Positions 9,142-18,493 of a stretch of 64,000 nucleotides of DNA are shown piece by piece. The notes below the pieces were generated by a model. The model made no database searches. It saw nothing but the letters and a program-made list of their open reading frames with translations, and was not told where the DNA came from. Origin of the DNA: Saprospiraceae bacterium (lineage in GTDB: Bacteria; Bacteroidota; Bacteroidia; Chitinophagales; Saprospiraceae); the NCBI GenBank assembly GCA_019694255.1, contig JAIBCI010000104.1:1-64000 (forward strand), given 5' to 3'. How positions within the stretch are numbered: the stretch's first letter is position 1; every line of letters begins with the position of its first letter. The position numbers and the translations under genes are program-made.

Positions 9142-9215
9142 TTTCGGCTCATAGTGCATTCTTTAATTAAATCTTGCATAATTTTACATTATTCTTTAGT
9201 TTAATAAACAATATC

Positions 9216-9223
9216 TACCTTTG
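9216..9223 (+). promoter_or_regulatory. Candidate -7 box (TACCTTTG) for the kinase-regulator pair
   Basis: Full TAnnTTTG match ending 21 bases before the ATG at 9245. A TTG codon at 9221 that would lengthen the kinase lies inside this box, so it is unlikely to be the start. Confidence 0.6.
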
Positions 9224-9244
9224 ACAGAACAATATCCGAATACA

Positions 9245-10663
9245 ATGAAATATGTTGCTAGCCTGATTTTTTTCACAACTTGTTTTGTGATTTCAGCACA
9301 GAAACAATACTCAGATTCTTTAGAAACCTACAGACAAATATCATCAATCCTTGAAAAAGGAATTGATGAAGCTTTGAATAATAATACAACGGAATGTTAT
9401 CGCAATTTTGACGAGGCTTATCAGATTTCATTAGCCAATAAATTATACAATTTAATTCCGGTAATTATCATCGCACAGAGCAGATTATATCTTCTGGAAG
9501 AGAATTTTGACGATGCTATTTTATGCATTAAAAAAACAGAATCGTACATTACCAATAATAAAAACACATCCCTTGCTGGCGACTATTATGAATTTCTAGG
9601 CCAATGCTATTTGCATCAAAGGAAGCTTGAGGACGCATTAGAAAGCTTTAAAATTTCAGATCAAATAAGATCGAGAATTGAGCCCGCTAAAAACTGGAGG
9701 ACCTACAATGGCATGGCGCGTGCCTACAAACTACTTAATGATATTGATCAATCCGAAAAATACAGCGCCCAAGCCGCAAGATTATCGAAAATACAAAATT
9801 CAAGAAGAATTATATTAGATCTCAAGAGCGAACTAAAGTTTGATGAACAATCCGGAACCATCGCCTACCTAAGTCAGGAAAACCTCAAAGCAAAAATTGA
9901 AATACAGAAATCAAAAATAAAATTTATAATACTCTTGTCAATACTAGGACTCTTTATATCTCTGAGTATTATGCTCATCATTCTCCTCAGACAAAGAAGC
10001 AAATACAATAGGGAAATAGCCAATAAAAATCAGATTATCTCCAAAAATCTGGCCGAGAAAGATATCTTAATGCAAGAAATTCACCATAGGGTAAAAAACA
10101 ACCTTCAGTTAATTTCAAGTCTATTAAGCCTGCAATCACGCATAGTTGACGACAAAAAAGCTGCGGATGCCTTATTGCAAAGCCAAAGCAGAGTCATATC
10201 CATTTCATTAATTCACGAAACATTGTACAAAGAGGATCCTTCAACACAGGCAGATCTCAAAGAATATTTAACAAGCTTAAGTCAAAGAATATTTGAAACG
10301 TATAATATCCAGGGTGATAAAATAAAACTATCCCTAGATTTACAACACACCAACATGGATGTCGGCGATTTGATTCCCCTGGGCTTAATCATCAATGAAT
10401 TGATAACCAATTCACTAAAACACGCATTTGCAATAAGTAATGAGGGCTGCATCTGGATTTCCAGCTACCGGAAAGAGAATTCACTTTATATAAAAATAAA
10501 GGATAACGGAACAGGTATTGAATCCGCCGCCATGGATTCAGGATTTGGAACAAAACTGATTGACACATTTTCGAAGAGATTGAATGCACAAATAGAGCGA
10601 AACTATTCCGATGGCACAGAAGTAATCATTATACTACCAAATTACTTTAATGTCCATGCATAA
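9245..10663 (+). CDS. Sensor histidine kinase, HisKA_2 type, with extracytoplasmic TPR region
   Basis: A 472-residue membrane sensor kinase. From the ATG at 9245 it has a signal peptide (MKYVASLIFFTTCFVISAQ), a helical sensor region with TPR-like repeats (about 25-190), one membrane helix (about 226-248), then a HisKA_2 dimerisation domain with EIHHRVKNNLQ (phospho-acceptor most likely His281). The HATPase domain has an N-box (LIINELITNSLKHA) and a G-box (IKDNGTGI). Kinases of this type in Bacteroidota usually pair with LuxR-type regulators, and the next gene, overlapping by 14 bases, is one. The stimulus is unknown. A longer reading from TTG 9221 is rejected because it starts inside the promoter box. 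Confidence 0.9.
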   Translation: MKYVASLIFFTTCFVISAQKQYSDSLETYRQISSILEKGIDEALNNNTTECYRNFDEAYQISLANKLYNLIPVIIIAQSRLYLLEENFDDAILCIKKTESYITNNKNTSLAGDYYEFLGQCYLHQRKLEDALESFKISDQIRSRIEPAKNWRTYNGMARAYKLLNDIDQSEKYSAQAARLSKIQNSRRIILDLKSELKFDEQSGTIAYLSQENLKAKIEIQKSKIKFIILLSILGLFISLSIMLIILLRQRSKYNREIANKNQIISKNLAEKDILMQEIHHRVKNNLQLISSLLSLQSRIVDDKKAADALLQSQSRVISISLIHETLYKEDPSTQADLKEYLTSLSQRIFETYNIQGDKIKLSLDLQHTNMDVGDLIPLGLIINELITNSLKHAFAISNEGCIWISSYRKENSLYIKIKDNGTGIESAAMDSGFGTKLIDTFSKRLNAQIERNYSDGTEVIIILPNYFNVHA

Positions 10664-11267
10664 CAAATCAATGCTGCGACTGCTCATCATTGAAGATGAA
10701 GCTTTGATTGCAGAAGACATTAAAGATATTTGTCAATTATCGGGTTTTAAGACAATTCAAATTTGCTATTCCGGAAAGCAAGCAATTTCAATTATTACAA
10801 ACAATGAATTTGACCTAGCAATTATTGACATCAACCTAAATACCGGATATTCCGGATTCGATATTGCTGACTTCATCAACCTGCAGCAAAAAAAACTGCC
10901 TTATATTTTTTTAACATCCTACTCAGATAATAAGACCCTTCAACGAGCCAAAGATTACAAGCCATTGGCTTATATCACCAAACCTTTTAGAAAAGAGCAA
11001 CTCGTTTCGACGTTAGAAATAGTCTTCATGAACTATCATAACAGCAAACTACATCAAGATGATCAAAGTAATCGAAACTCTTTATTAGCCACTCTTAGCC
11101 CACGGGAATTTGAAATTGCCACCCTGATTTTTGAAGGAAAATCAACGACCCAGATCGCAAATAAATTGTGTCTCTCAACCAACACAATTAAATTTCATTT
11201 AAAGAAGGTTTATGAAAAACTGGAAGTACAAAACAGAATTCAACTCATTAAAATTCTTGGCAATTAG
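10650..11267 (+). CDS. Response regulator, receiver plus LuxR/NarL-type HTH
   Basis: A 205-residue transcription regulator. The receiver has the acidic pair in IIEDE, phospho-acceptor Asp60 (AIIDINL), Thr89 and Lys111 (ITKPF). The C-terminal GerE-type helix-turn-helix starts at LSPREFEIATLI and includes STTQIANKLCLSTNTIKFHL. Its start overlaps the kinase end by 14 bases, so translation is probably coupled; ATGs at 10656 and 10671 are also possible and keep the receiver intact. The perfect palindrome at 9124-9141 has half-sites like those of NarL-family proteins and is its likely target (inference), which would make the divergent secreted esterase its regulated gene. Confidence 0.9.
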   Translation: MSMHNKSMLRLLIIEDEALIAEDIKDICQLSGFKTIQICYSGKQAISIITNNEFDLAIIDINLNTGYSGFDIADFINLQQKKLPYIFLTSYSDNKTLQRAKDYKPLAYITKPFRKEQLVSTLEIVFMNYHNSKLHQDDQSNRNSLLATLSPREFEIATLIFEGKSTTQIANKLCLSTNTIKFHLKKVYEKLEVQNRIQLIKILGN

Positions 11268-11332
11268 ACTGATTCACTGACTTCCAATCGGACCAATTCC
11301 ATCGCTCCGATCGGCCTGAGTACGATTACAAG

Positions 11333-11697
11333 TGGAGCTGCGGGGATTCGAACCCCGGTCCAGAGAAAGAACCTGACAACTTTCTACATGCTTAGTCTCC
11401 AGTTGGATTGTCAGGATGACCAGAGGTTAGGAGACGACCTTGAACATCCTTATTTCCTGTTTGTCTCGACCAGTATGCGGAAAAAATACCGGCCCAGCCC
11501 GATGGGTTTGATGCACAGGAGGGATTTATCGGACGTCAGTCCCGTGTGCAGATGCTAATTAATTCCTAGAATTAAGCAGCAACGGCAAAAGAAGTATTGC
11601 CATTTATGGATCGATAACCATTTGATAACGCAGTGAGCTACCGTGCTGCGGCATGCTTATTGACCGACTACATTTCCTGTCGATTCCAGTCAGCCCC
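11333..11697 (-). ncRNA. ssrA: tmRNA (transfer-messenger RNA), one-piece
   Basis: Read on the minus strand it begins GGGGCTGACTGGAATCGACA and ends in a T-arm (GGTTCGAATCC) and CAGCTCCA. The 7-bp acceptor stem GGGGCUG/CAGCUCC closes with one G-U pair; CCA is not encoded. The tag reading frame (11572-11601) runs GGC AAT ACT TCT TTT GCC GTT GCT GCT TAA, giving GNTSFAVAA, which ends in the Ala-Ala typical of protease-directed tags. Glycine as the first encoded residue is usual for Bacteroidota tags. It rescues ribosomes on stop-less mRNAs together with SmpB (not in this window). Ends are set by the acceptor stem and could be off by one base. Confidence 0.95.
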
Positions 11698-11806
11698 CTA
11701 TACATTTATAAGTGTTATGATAACTCCTCAACACCGGCTAAAGTTCCCGCATTTTGCCATTTTTGACATTTCTTTCATCCAATGACTTGAGGCACTCGTT
11801 TTCATT

Positions 11807-11814
11807 TACATTTG
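11807..11814 (+). promoter_or_regulatory. Candidate -7 box (TACATTTG) for pepT
   Basis: Full TAnnTTTG match ending 16 bases before the pepT ATG. A TTG at 11787-11789 lies 17 bases upstream as a possible -33 element. Confidence 0.6.
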
Positions 11815-11830
11815 AGCCAAATCCGAACCT

Positions 11831-13087
11831 ATGCTCTTTGATCAAAGTGCTTTCCCGACGACCTGCGAACGATTCATGCGGTACGCCGCCATTGATACAC
11901 AGGCAGATCCGCTTTCCACCAACTACCCATCTTCGGAAAAACAAAAAGACCTTTCCAAACTTATCGCCTCCGAACTGGAGCTCGCGGGCATCCGCTTTGA
12001 ACTCAATGAATTCGGGTACATCTATGCACGGATACCATCTAATTCCAATAAAAAGGTCCCTACCATCTGCTTTTGCGCACACCTTGATACGGCACCAGAT
12101 TGCAGTGGCACCGGCGTCAAACCATTGTTACACAGATCGTACAATGGCGGTGTAATCATTCTCCCGGACGACCCAACCGTCAGACTTGATCCGGCAGAAA
12201 TTGCCGAACTGGCCAAAAAAAAGGGAGAAGATATCATTACAGCTTCGGGCCTTACACTCCTTGGAGCCGATGACAAGGCAGGTGTTTGCTGTATCATGGA
12301 AGCCTCGCTTTATCTCCTGAGACATCCAGAAATAAAACACGGCGAAGTGGTGCTGCTTTTTACCACCGATGAAGAGATTGGGCGAGGCGTTGATAAAGTT
12401 GATATGGACAAACTTAAATCTGATTTTGGTTATACCATGGACAGCGGCGCACTTGGTTCCTTTGAAGATGAGACATTCTCAGCGGACGCCTGCTTTATTG
12501 AGATAGACGGGATATCTACACACCCCGGTTATGCCAAAGACAAAATGCAGAATGCCCTCAAGATCGCCTCAGAGATCATCGCTTCACTTCCGAAAGACAG
12601 GCTATGTCCGGAGGCTACAGATGAACGTGAGGGTTTCGTGCACCCTACAAGAATCACCGGAGAGTTGGGGCACGCCAGACTTGAATTCATCCTTCGTGAT
12701 TTTGACACTGAGAAACTGACCAATCACTACAATGAAATACTGAGGATTTGTGATGATGTGACCAGCCGCTATCCGGGTTCATTTTACAAAGCCACCCGAA
12801 AGGAACAATACCGAAACATGAAGGAGGTACTCGTCAAACATCCCGAAGTTAGCGATTACGCAATCCGTGCGATTCAACAGTCTGGTATAAGTCTCAAGCA
12901 AGGAATTATCCGAGGCGGAACTGACGGCAGCCGTCTATCGTTCATGGGACTTCCCTGCCCCAATATTTTCGCTGGCGAGCAGTCTATTCATTCTAAAAAA
13001 GAATGGGTATCTGTACAGGACATGCAAAAGGCCTCGGAAGTAATTGTTCGCATCCTGAGCATTTGTGAAGCGGAGTCAACTGCTTAA
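11831..13087 (+). CDS. pepT: Tripeptide aminopeptidase (peptidase T)
   Basis: Cytoplasmic zinc-dependent M20-family exopeptidase that removes the N-terminal residue of tripeptides. The 418-residue length is that of PepT. Metal and catalytic motifs are in place: AHLDTAPD (His84, Asp86), LLGADDKAG for the bridging Asp, TTDEEIGRG for the catalytic and metal Glu, and the late GGTDGSRLSFMGLPCPN and IHSKKEW stretches carrying the final His. The ATG at 11831 lies 16 bases after a promoter box and gives the usual short N-terminal helix. Neighbours (tmRNA upstream, topA convergent downstream) are unrelated, so it is probably monocistronic. Confidence 0.95.
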   Translation: MLFDQSAFPTTCERFMRYAAIDTQADPLSTNYPSSEKQKDLSKLIASELELAGIRFELNEFGYIYARIPSNSNKKVPTICFCAHLDTAPDCSGTGVKPLLHRSYNGGVIILPDDPTVRLDPAEIAELAKKKGEDIITASGLTLLGADDKAGVCCIMEASLYLLRHPEIKHGEVVLLFTTDEEIGRGVDKVDMDKLKSDFGYTMDSGALGSFEDETFSADACFIEIDGISTHPGYAKDKMQNALKIASEIIASLPKDRLCPEATDEREGFVHPTRITGELGHARLEFILRDFDTEKLTNHYNEILRICDDVTSRYPGSFYKATRKEQYRNMKEVLVKHPEVSDYAIRAIQQSGISLKQGIIRGGTDGSRLSFMGLPCPNIFAGEQSIHSKKEWVSVQDMQKASEVIVRILSICEAESTA

Positions 13088-13369
13088 AAGTCTCATAACT
13101 ACAGTATCTTTTGTGTGGAGGCTTCACGGAAAGGTGGAAAAGGAGCTATGAGATTTATTGCATAAGTCAGGTTGAAAGAGCTACCTTGATTATTAAGAAA
13201 TAATCTCTAACAGTAATAAAGCTTAAGATTTTGTACAGAAATTAAACATGGTCAATTTTTTCCCGAACTTATTACAATTCTATTATTGCTGTATTTACTT
13301 CAATCTTGAAATGATCCCGGTGTAGACATTAAAAGTTGGTTACAACTGAAAAACTCAAATACTCTTCTC
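13088..13369. other. Intergenic region with an imperfect inverted repeat
   Basis: Between convergent pepT and topA. AGTCTCATAACT at 13089-13100 pairs imperfectly with AGCTATGAGATTT at 13144-13156, enclosing about 43 bases. The stem begins immediately after the pepT stop and could be a weak bidirectional terminator or an RNA structure; no U-tract follows. Confidence 0.35.
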
Positions 13370-16012
13370 TTACCTTTTCTTTTTTACGGCTTCAGCTTTG
13401 GTGGATTTCTTTTTATCCGAGATTCCGGATGTTTTTTTATTTACGGCTGTCTTACCTTTTGCCGAAGGTCCAGAATTCTCCTTTGTGGTCGTTGAAGATT
13501 TTTTACTCTTTTTGTCAAAAGCGCCAGGGATCTGAGCTTCTATGATTTTATTAAAATCCTCAAGTCCCATTGTCGCAGCAAGTTCCGAAGTAACACGCTG
13601 ATCATTGACCTTTGGGATGTTTACTAGTTTTTTCCCGAACTTGATATAGGGTCCCCATCGACCGTTCTCTACTGTAATCTTTTCTTCAGGCCATTGATGA
13701 ATGTAACGTTTGGACTCTTTTTCAATCTTTGCTTCAATCAGTGGAATGGCTTCCGATTCCTTTATCGTATTAATATTGTATTTGCGTGGCACGTTGACAA
13801 ATAGGTTATTCCATTTGACAAATGGTCCAAATCGTCCTGTCCCTTTGGTAATCGGCATTTCCTGATAATAGCCCAACGGGGCATCTTCCAGTTTTTTGGC
13901 TTCAATGACACGTATTGCATCATCCATCCCAACACGCATCGGATCCATTCCTTTTGGAAGGGAAATAAATTGATCCCCAAACTTTACATACGGACCAAAT
14001 CTTCCAACTGCTACAATCACTTCACGATCTTCATACTTGCCGAGGTTTTTCGGAAGTTCAAACAGGTTGAGGGCTTCCTCCATCGTAATCGTCTCCAGGC
14101 TTTGCCCCGGTCGAAGATTGGCGTACCGTGGCTTTTCATCAGGCCCCAGTTCATCAATATCCCCTATCTGCACAACAGGGCCGAATCTGGTCAACTGGGC
14201 AATGAGTTTTCTTCCCGAAGAAGGATCAACGCCTAGATCACGACGTCCTTTGGCGCGTTCGCCTTCGACAAGTACTTTCTCAACATCTCTGTGAAAAGGC
14301 CAGTAAAACTCATCGATCATTCGTATCCAGTTTCGCTTGCCCTCAGCAATTTCGTCAAACTCTTTTTCTATTTCTGCAGTAAATCCATAGTTGATCACAT
14401 CTGAAAAGTAGTTGTCAAGGTAGTCGGTAACAACCATTCCTATTGCTGTCGGATAGAGTACATTTTTTGTTGTGCCGGTGGTTTCAGTTAGTTTAGACGG
14501 CTTGACAATTCCTTCTTTAAGCGTTAGCCTAAGGAATTCACGCAAGACACCCTCTCTTGATTCCTTCACAACATATCCGCGGTCTTCTTCCATGATTTTA
14601 CTGATCGTCGGCGCATAAGTTGAAGGTCTTCCAATCCCTAGCTCTTCCAGCTTTTTGACCAACGCTGCCTCAGTATATCTTGCAGGTGGCCGTGTGAATC
14701 GTTCAGTTGCCGTAATTTCATCACCATACAATTTCTCACCAGCCTTCAGCGGAGGAAGGATTCCTTCAGCCTGATCGTTTTCGTCATCAGTAGATTCAAG
14801 ATACAATTTGAGAAATCCATCAAACAACAATACTTCTCCTTCGGCAATGAAATGATGATTTTTGTCCTTGCTTATTTCGATACGAACGGAAGTTTTTTCC
14901 AATTCAGCTGGCGCCATTTGTGATGCCATGGCCCGCTTCCAAATCAGTTCGTACAGTTTTTGTTGGTCCGTCGTATCGCCTGCAGAGCGAAGGTCCATAT
15001 AGGTAGGTCGAATTGCTTCGTGTGCTTCCTGAGCACTGGCATTTTTGGTTTTGTACTGACGGGTGTGTACATACTTTTTTCCGAATTGCTTCTCAATTTC
15101 CACAGCCATTGCGCTTATCGCCGTATCGCTGAGGTTGGTGGAGTCGGTACGCATATAACTGATAAAACCTGCCTCGTACAACTTCTGGGCTGCGCTCATT
15201 GTCCGGTTGACACCAAATCCAAGCTTGCGACTGGCTTCCTGCTGTAGCGTCGAAGTTGTAAACGGAGGCGCCGGAGAACGCTTTACGGGTTTGACTTCAA
15301 CATTCGATATTATAAAATCTGAACCTATACAGTTTTTGAGAAAAGCTTCTGCATCTTTTGCCGAACCAAATCTTTCGTTGAGTGACGCCTGAATTGATAA
15401 ACCGTCTCCTTTCTTTTTTTGAAACAAGGCATCCACCTTAAAATAAGGTTCAGCGTTGAATTCCTGGATCTCTCGCTCTCGATCAACAATTAACTTAACC
15501 GCTACCGACTGAACCCGGCCCGCGCTGAGTTTATTCTTTACTTTCTTCCACAGAATTTCTGAGAGTTCAAATCCAACAAGCCTGTCAAGAACACGTCTTG
15601 CCTGTTGTGCGTTGACCAGGTCCAAATCAATCGTCCTTGGGGACTGAACAGATTGCTGAATGGCAGGTTTGGTAATCTCGCGAAAAACAATTCGTTTGAC
15701 AGATAATGGATTTAAGCCCAGTACCTGACACAGATGCCATGATATTGCCTCCCCTTCCCGGTCTTCGTCCGTGGCAAGCCAGACCTCATCAGCTTTCTTG
15801 AGAGATTCTTTAAGCTCCTTAACAACCCTGATTTTTTCTGGACTGATAATATAATTCGGAGTAAACTTATTTTCGATATCAATACCTTTTGATCCTTTTT
15901 CAAGGTCCCTGATATGGCCATAAGAGGATTTAACTTTGAAATCCTTGCCCAGAAATTTCTCAATGGTCTTGGCCTTGGCTGGGGACTCGACGATCAAAAG
16001 TTTTGTTGACAT
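13370..16012 (-). CDS. topA: DNA topoisomerase I
   Basis: Type IA topoisomerase that relaxes negative supercoils by single-strand passage. Of 880 residues, the TOPRIM domain opens with LLIVESPAKAKTIEKFLG and has DEDREGE at 82-88; the catalytic Tyr286 is in SYMRTDS. The C-terminal third contains several 'GRxGPYxKxG' modules (for example VAVGRFGPYVKFG, GTGRFGPFVKW, ENGRWGPYIKFG), the Topo I C-terminal repeat type used in place of the Cys4 zinc fingers of E. coli TopA, and ends in a Lys-rich tail. It is the last gene of the minus-strand run holA, alpha-2-macroglobulin, pbpC, topA, 64 bases after pbpC. Confidence 0.97.
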   Translation of the reverse strand: MSTKLLIVESPAKAKTIEKFLGKDFKVKSSYGHIRDLEKGSKGIDIENKFTPNYIISPEKIRVVKELKESLKKADEVWLATDEDREGEAISWHLCQVLGLNPLSVKRIVFREITKPAIQQSVQSPRTIDLDLVNAQQARRVLDRLVGFELSEILWKKVKNKLSAGRVQSVAVKLIVDREREIQEFNAEPYFKVDALFQKKKGDGLSIQASLNERFGSAKDAEAFLKNCIGSDFIISNVEVKPVKRSPAPPFTTSTLQQEASRKLGFGVNRTMSAAQKLYEAGFISYMRTDSTNLSDTAISAMAVEIEKQFGKKYVHTRQYKTKNASAQEAHEAIRPTYMDLRSAGDTTDQQKLYELIWKRAMASQMAPAELEKTSVRIEISKDKNHHFIAEGEVLLFDGFLKLYLESTDDENDQAEGILPPLKAGEKLYGDEITATERFTRPPARYTEAALVKKLEELGIGRPSTYAPTISKIMEEDRGYVVKESREGVLREFLRLTLKEGIVKPSKLTETTGTTKNVLYPTAIGMVVTDYLDNYFSDVINYGFTAEIEKEFDEIAEGKRNWIRMIDEFYWPFHRDVEKVLVEGERAKGRRDLGVDPSSGRKLIAQLTRFGPVVQIGDIDELGPDEKPRYANLRPGQSLETITMEEALNLFELPKNLGKYEDREVIVAVGRFGPYVKFGDQFISLPKGMDPMRVGMDDAIRVIEAKKLEDAPLGYYQEMPITKGTGRFGPFVKWNNLFVNVPRKYNINTIKESEAIPLIEAKIEKESKRYIHQWPEEKITVENGRWGPYIKFGKKLVNIPKVNDQRVTSELAATMGLEDFNKIIEAQIPGAFDKKSKKSSTTTKENSGPSAKGKTAVNKKTSGISDKKKSTKAEAVKKKR

Positions 16013-16076
16013 AAAAGATACCTAGCTTCTCAAAAAACCCTGCAAAACTATAAAAAAATGAATAACCGCCGGTTTT

Positions 16077-18419
16077 TCAGCGAACGACCTCGAATGACAC
16101 CATACGTCGTTGCCCTTTCTGATCAGTAATGGTAAGTACATGTTTGCCAGGTTCAGGACTAGAACGAAGTTCATGTGTCTTGATTGTACTGGCGAGAAAC
16201 TGATCATCAATGAACCACATAAGGGTTGCATTCGGATCCTTGTGAACCGCCTTAAAAACAACAATGTTGCGCTGTTCGTCAAGGTCCACCGGGACGATAA
16301 CGGATGTCCTTGAATTGGGATAAATAAAATCCATCTCATCATTTCCAGATATCACGGATCCTTCACAGATTGAAGTTGTTGCAGGCACCTCTTTATAGTC
16401 GGGATGTCTCAATTTGTAATAGTGAGCCATTAACGGTGGCAACACAAAATAATTGACTGCCAAAGCGTCAGGATCGCAATCCGCATATACCCTGTTTGTC
16501 CCACTTCGATCAGTTAGGATTTGCTGATGATAGGGACATGGTTTCAGATTTTCACCGCCGCGGGTGACCCAAATTGTATCCGTGAGATCGCAATATGGAC
16601 CCGGTGTAAAGCCCGAATAGCTGCATACCGGTCTTGAGATCAAATCATCATAGGGTATCCTCCATTCATCGTGCTGGGGCAGATCCCGCATGATATCTGA
16701 CATAAGCGGGGCTGCAGTTTCTATTCCAATCAAGCCTGGGCGAGATAAGCCGCTCGCATTCCCGACCCAGGCGCATACCGTATAGGAAGGGGTAACCCCT
16801 ATCGCCCACGCATCTTTGTATCCAAAAGAGGTCCCTGTCTTCCATGCCATCAAAGGCCGCTCTTCACTTCCGGATGTCATTATATCACCCAGATTGTTTC
16901 GCATCGCTTCAAACATCTTATAAATACTTCCCGCAGAAAAGACCTGCACTTCCTTCTTTAGATTCGAAAAAGTGACTGAATCGCTACGCAAAATCCTGAG
17001 GTGATAATCATCACGACTGAGATAACTATGATTATTATGGTAAAGCATATTGGCGTTGCATAAAAAGCTGTAAGTACTGACAAGATCCCACATTCTGATT
17101 TCAGCACCTCCAAGAATCAGTGAGAGTCCATAGTCTTCAGGCTCACGGAAAAGGGTCTTGAATCCCAATTTCCGCAATTGCTCATGAAAATCCGGGATAC
17201 CGTAATCTTTCAGCAACAAAACGCTGGGAATATTCAGAGAGTAGTGGATTAATTCACCGACGGTACAGGCACCTGAATAATTTCGTGAAAAGTTCTCCGG
17301 CCGAAATCCGTTGATCATAACCGGGACATCCGGAAGCAGTGAGGAATTGCAAATCATCCCGCGTTCCATTGCCGAAGCCACCAACAGCGGTTTCAGGATG
17401 CTGCCCGAACTCCTTCGCGCCTGTATCATATCTACTTCATCATTAGGCGCCCTAAGTGAATCACGAATTAAATTGCCTTCATATGCCAACACCTGTCCGT
17501 TGACATTATCAACTACCAACACCCCCAGGTTATGAATGTCATTCTGCCTTAATAACTCCTGATGCGAAGCGCTGATCTCAATGACCCGCCGCTGCAGCGA
17601 TTCATCTATGTTGGTGTAGAATTTTGATTGGCGAGGGTAAAGTGTGCACAAATAATCGAGAAGGTGTGGCGCCAATCTTTGTACTTTGTCAGGTTTACCT
17701 GGTAGAGGTTCCAGCAATGACAGTTCCAATTCATCGTGATCAATCACACCCTTAAGAAAAAGCCTCTTCAACAATTCATTTCGCTTTGATTCGAGCCTAT
17801 TTCTGTTCCTGTTGACATGTATCCACGAAGGCTGATTGGGCAAAACAGCCAACATCGCTGCTTCAGCCCAGGTCAAATCGCCAAGTCGCTTGTTGTAGTA
17901 GCGAAACATCCCCGCTTCGATACCTGAAATATTCATTCCGTATGGTGCGATGGATGCATAGAGGTTTAAAATTTGCTTCTTGGAATATCTGCTTTCTAGC
18001 CCGACCGCGTAAATAATTTCCCTGCATTTGTTAAAAATATTTCTTTCGGGTGAATGCAACATCAGACGCGCTAGTTGCATGGTAATGGTGCTCCCACCAC
18101 TTACAATACGTCTGTTTTTGATATTCAGGATCACTGCGCGCAGCAGACTGACAGGATCAACCCCCAGATGGTTAAAGAAATTATTATCTTCAAAGGTAAG
18201 AAGGCACGTCCTGTATTTGTCCGGTATTTTGTCATCCTGTGAGAAACGCCATTGCCCGTCACGTGCCACCTTGACAGCAAGAACCTGCCCATTCCTTCCA
18301 TAAAGCACCGGCGAGTAGTTGTAAACTTTTTTATCCAATACAACCCACAAAATCCCTGTAAGCCAACAAAACAAAATTGTCATCACCAATAAAACAAACA
18401 GTTTTGACTTTAATGTCAT
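16077..18419 (-). CDS. pbpC: Penicillin-binding protein 1C
   Basis: Bifunctional peptidoglycan synthase homologue. The 780 residues comprise a short cytoplasmic tail and one membrane helix (about 7-28), a GT51 glycosyltransferase domain with the catalytic Glu77 (FEDNNFFNHLGVD) and GGSTITMQLAR, and a transpeptidase domain with SxxK (Ser340-I-L-Lys343), a SLN motif (YSLNIPS) and KTGTS (WKTGTSFGYKDAW). The C-terminal BiPBP_C domain marks it as PBP1C. The gene lies 74 bases after a large alpha-2-macroglobulin gene; the same pairing is known in E. coli (yfhM-pbpC), where the two are thought to protect and repair the envelope. Confidence 0.95.
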   Translation of the reverse strand: MTLKSKLFVLLVMTILFCWLTGILWVVLDKKVYNYSPVLYGRNGQVLAVKVARDGQWRFSQDDKIPDKYRTCLLTFEDNNFFNHLGVDPVSLLRAVILNIKNRRIVSGGSTITMQLARLMLHSPERNIFNKCREIIYAVGLESRYSKKQILNLYASIAPYGMNISGIEAGMFRYYNKRLGDLTWAEAAMLAVLPNQPSWIHVNRNRNRLESKRNELLKRLFLKGVIDHDELELSLLEPLPGKPDKVQRLAPHLLDYLCTLYPRQSKFYTNIDESLQRRVIEISASHQELLRQNDIHNLGVLVVDNVNGQVLAYEGNLIRDSLRAPNDEVDMIQARRSSGSILKPLLVASAMERGMICNSSLLPDVPVMINGFRPENFSRNYSGACTVGELIHYSLNIPSVLLLKDYGIPDFHEQLRKLGFKTLFREPEDYGLSLILGGAEIRMWDLVSTYSFLCNANMLYHNNHSYLSRDDYHLRILRSDSVTFSNLKKEVQVFSAGSIYKMFEAMRNNLGDIMTSGSEERPLMAWKTGTSFGYKDAWAIGVTPSYTVCAWVGNASGLSRPGLIGIETAAPLMSDIMRDLPQHDEWRIPYDDLISRPVCSYSGFTPGPYCDLTDTIWVTRGGENLKPCPYHQQILTDRSGTNRVYADCDPDALAVNYFVLPPLMAHYYKLRHPDYKEVPATTSICEGSVISGNDEMDFIYPNSRTSVIVPVDLDEQRNIVVFKAVHKDPNATLMWFIDDQFLASTIKTHELRSSPEPGKHVLTITDQKGQRRMVSFEVVR

Positions 18420-18493
18420 TGACCAGGAATTAAAAGCCCGCTTCTTTTGATCCGCAGCAGAAAAATATTATAAACTTTTTGGCCTAAGATTTT

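Noticed and set aside
9221-9244. TTG start for the histidine kinase
   Set aside because: It lies inside the -7 promoter box TACCTTTG; ATG 9245 gives a good signal peptide.
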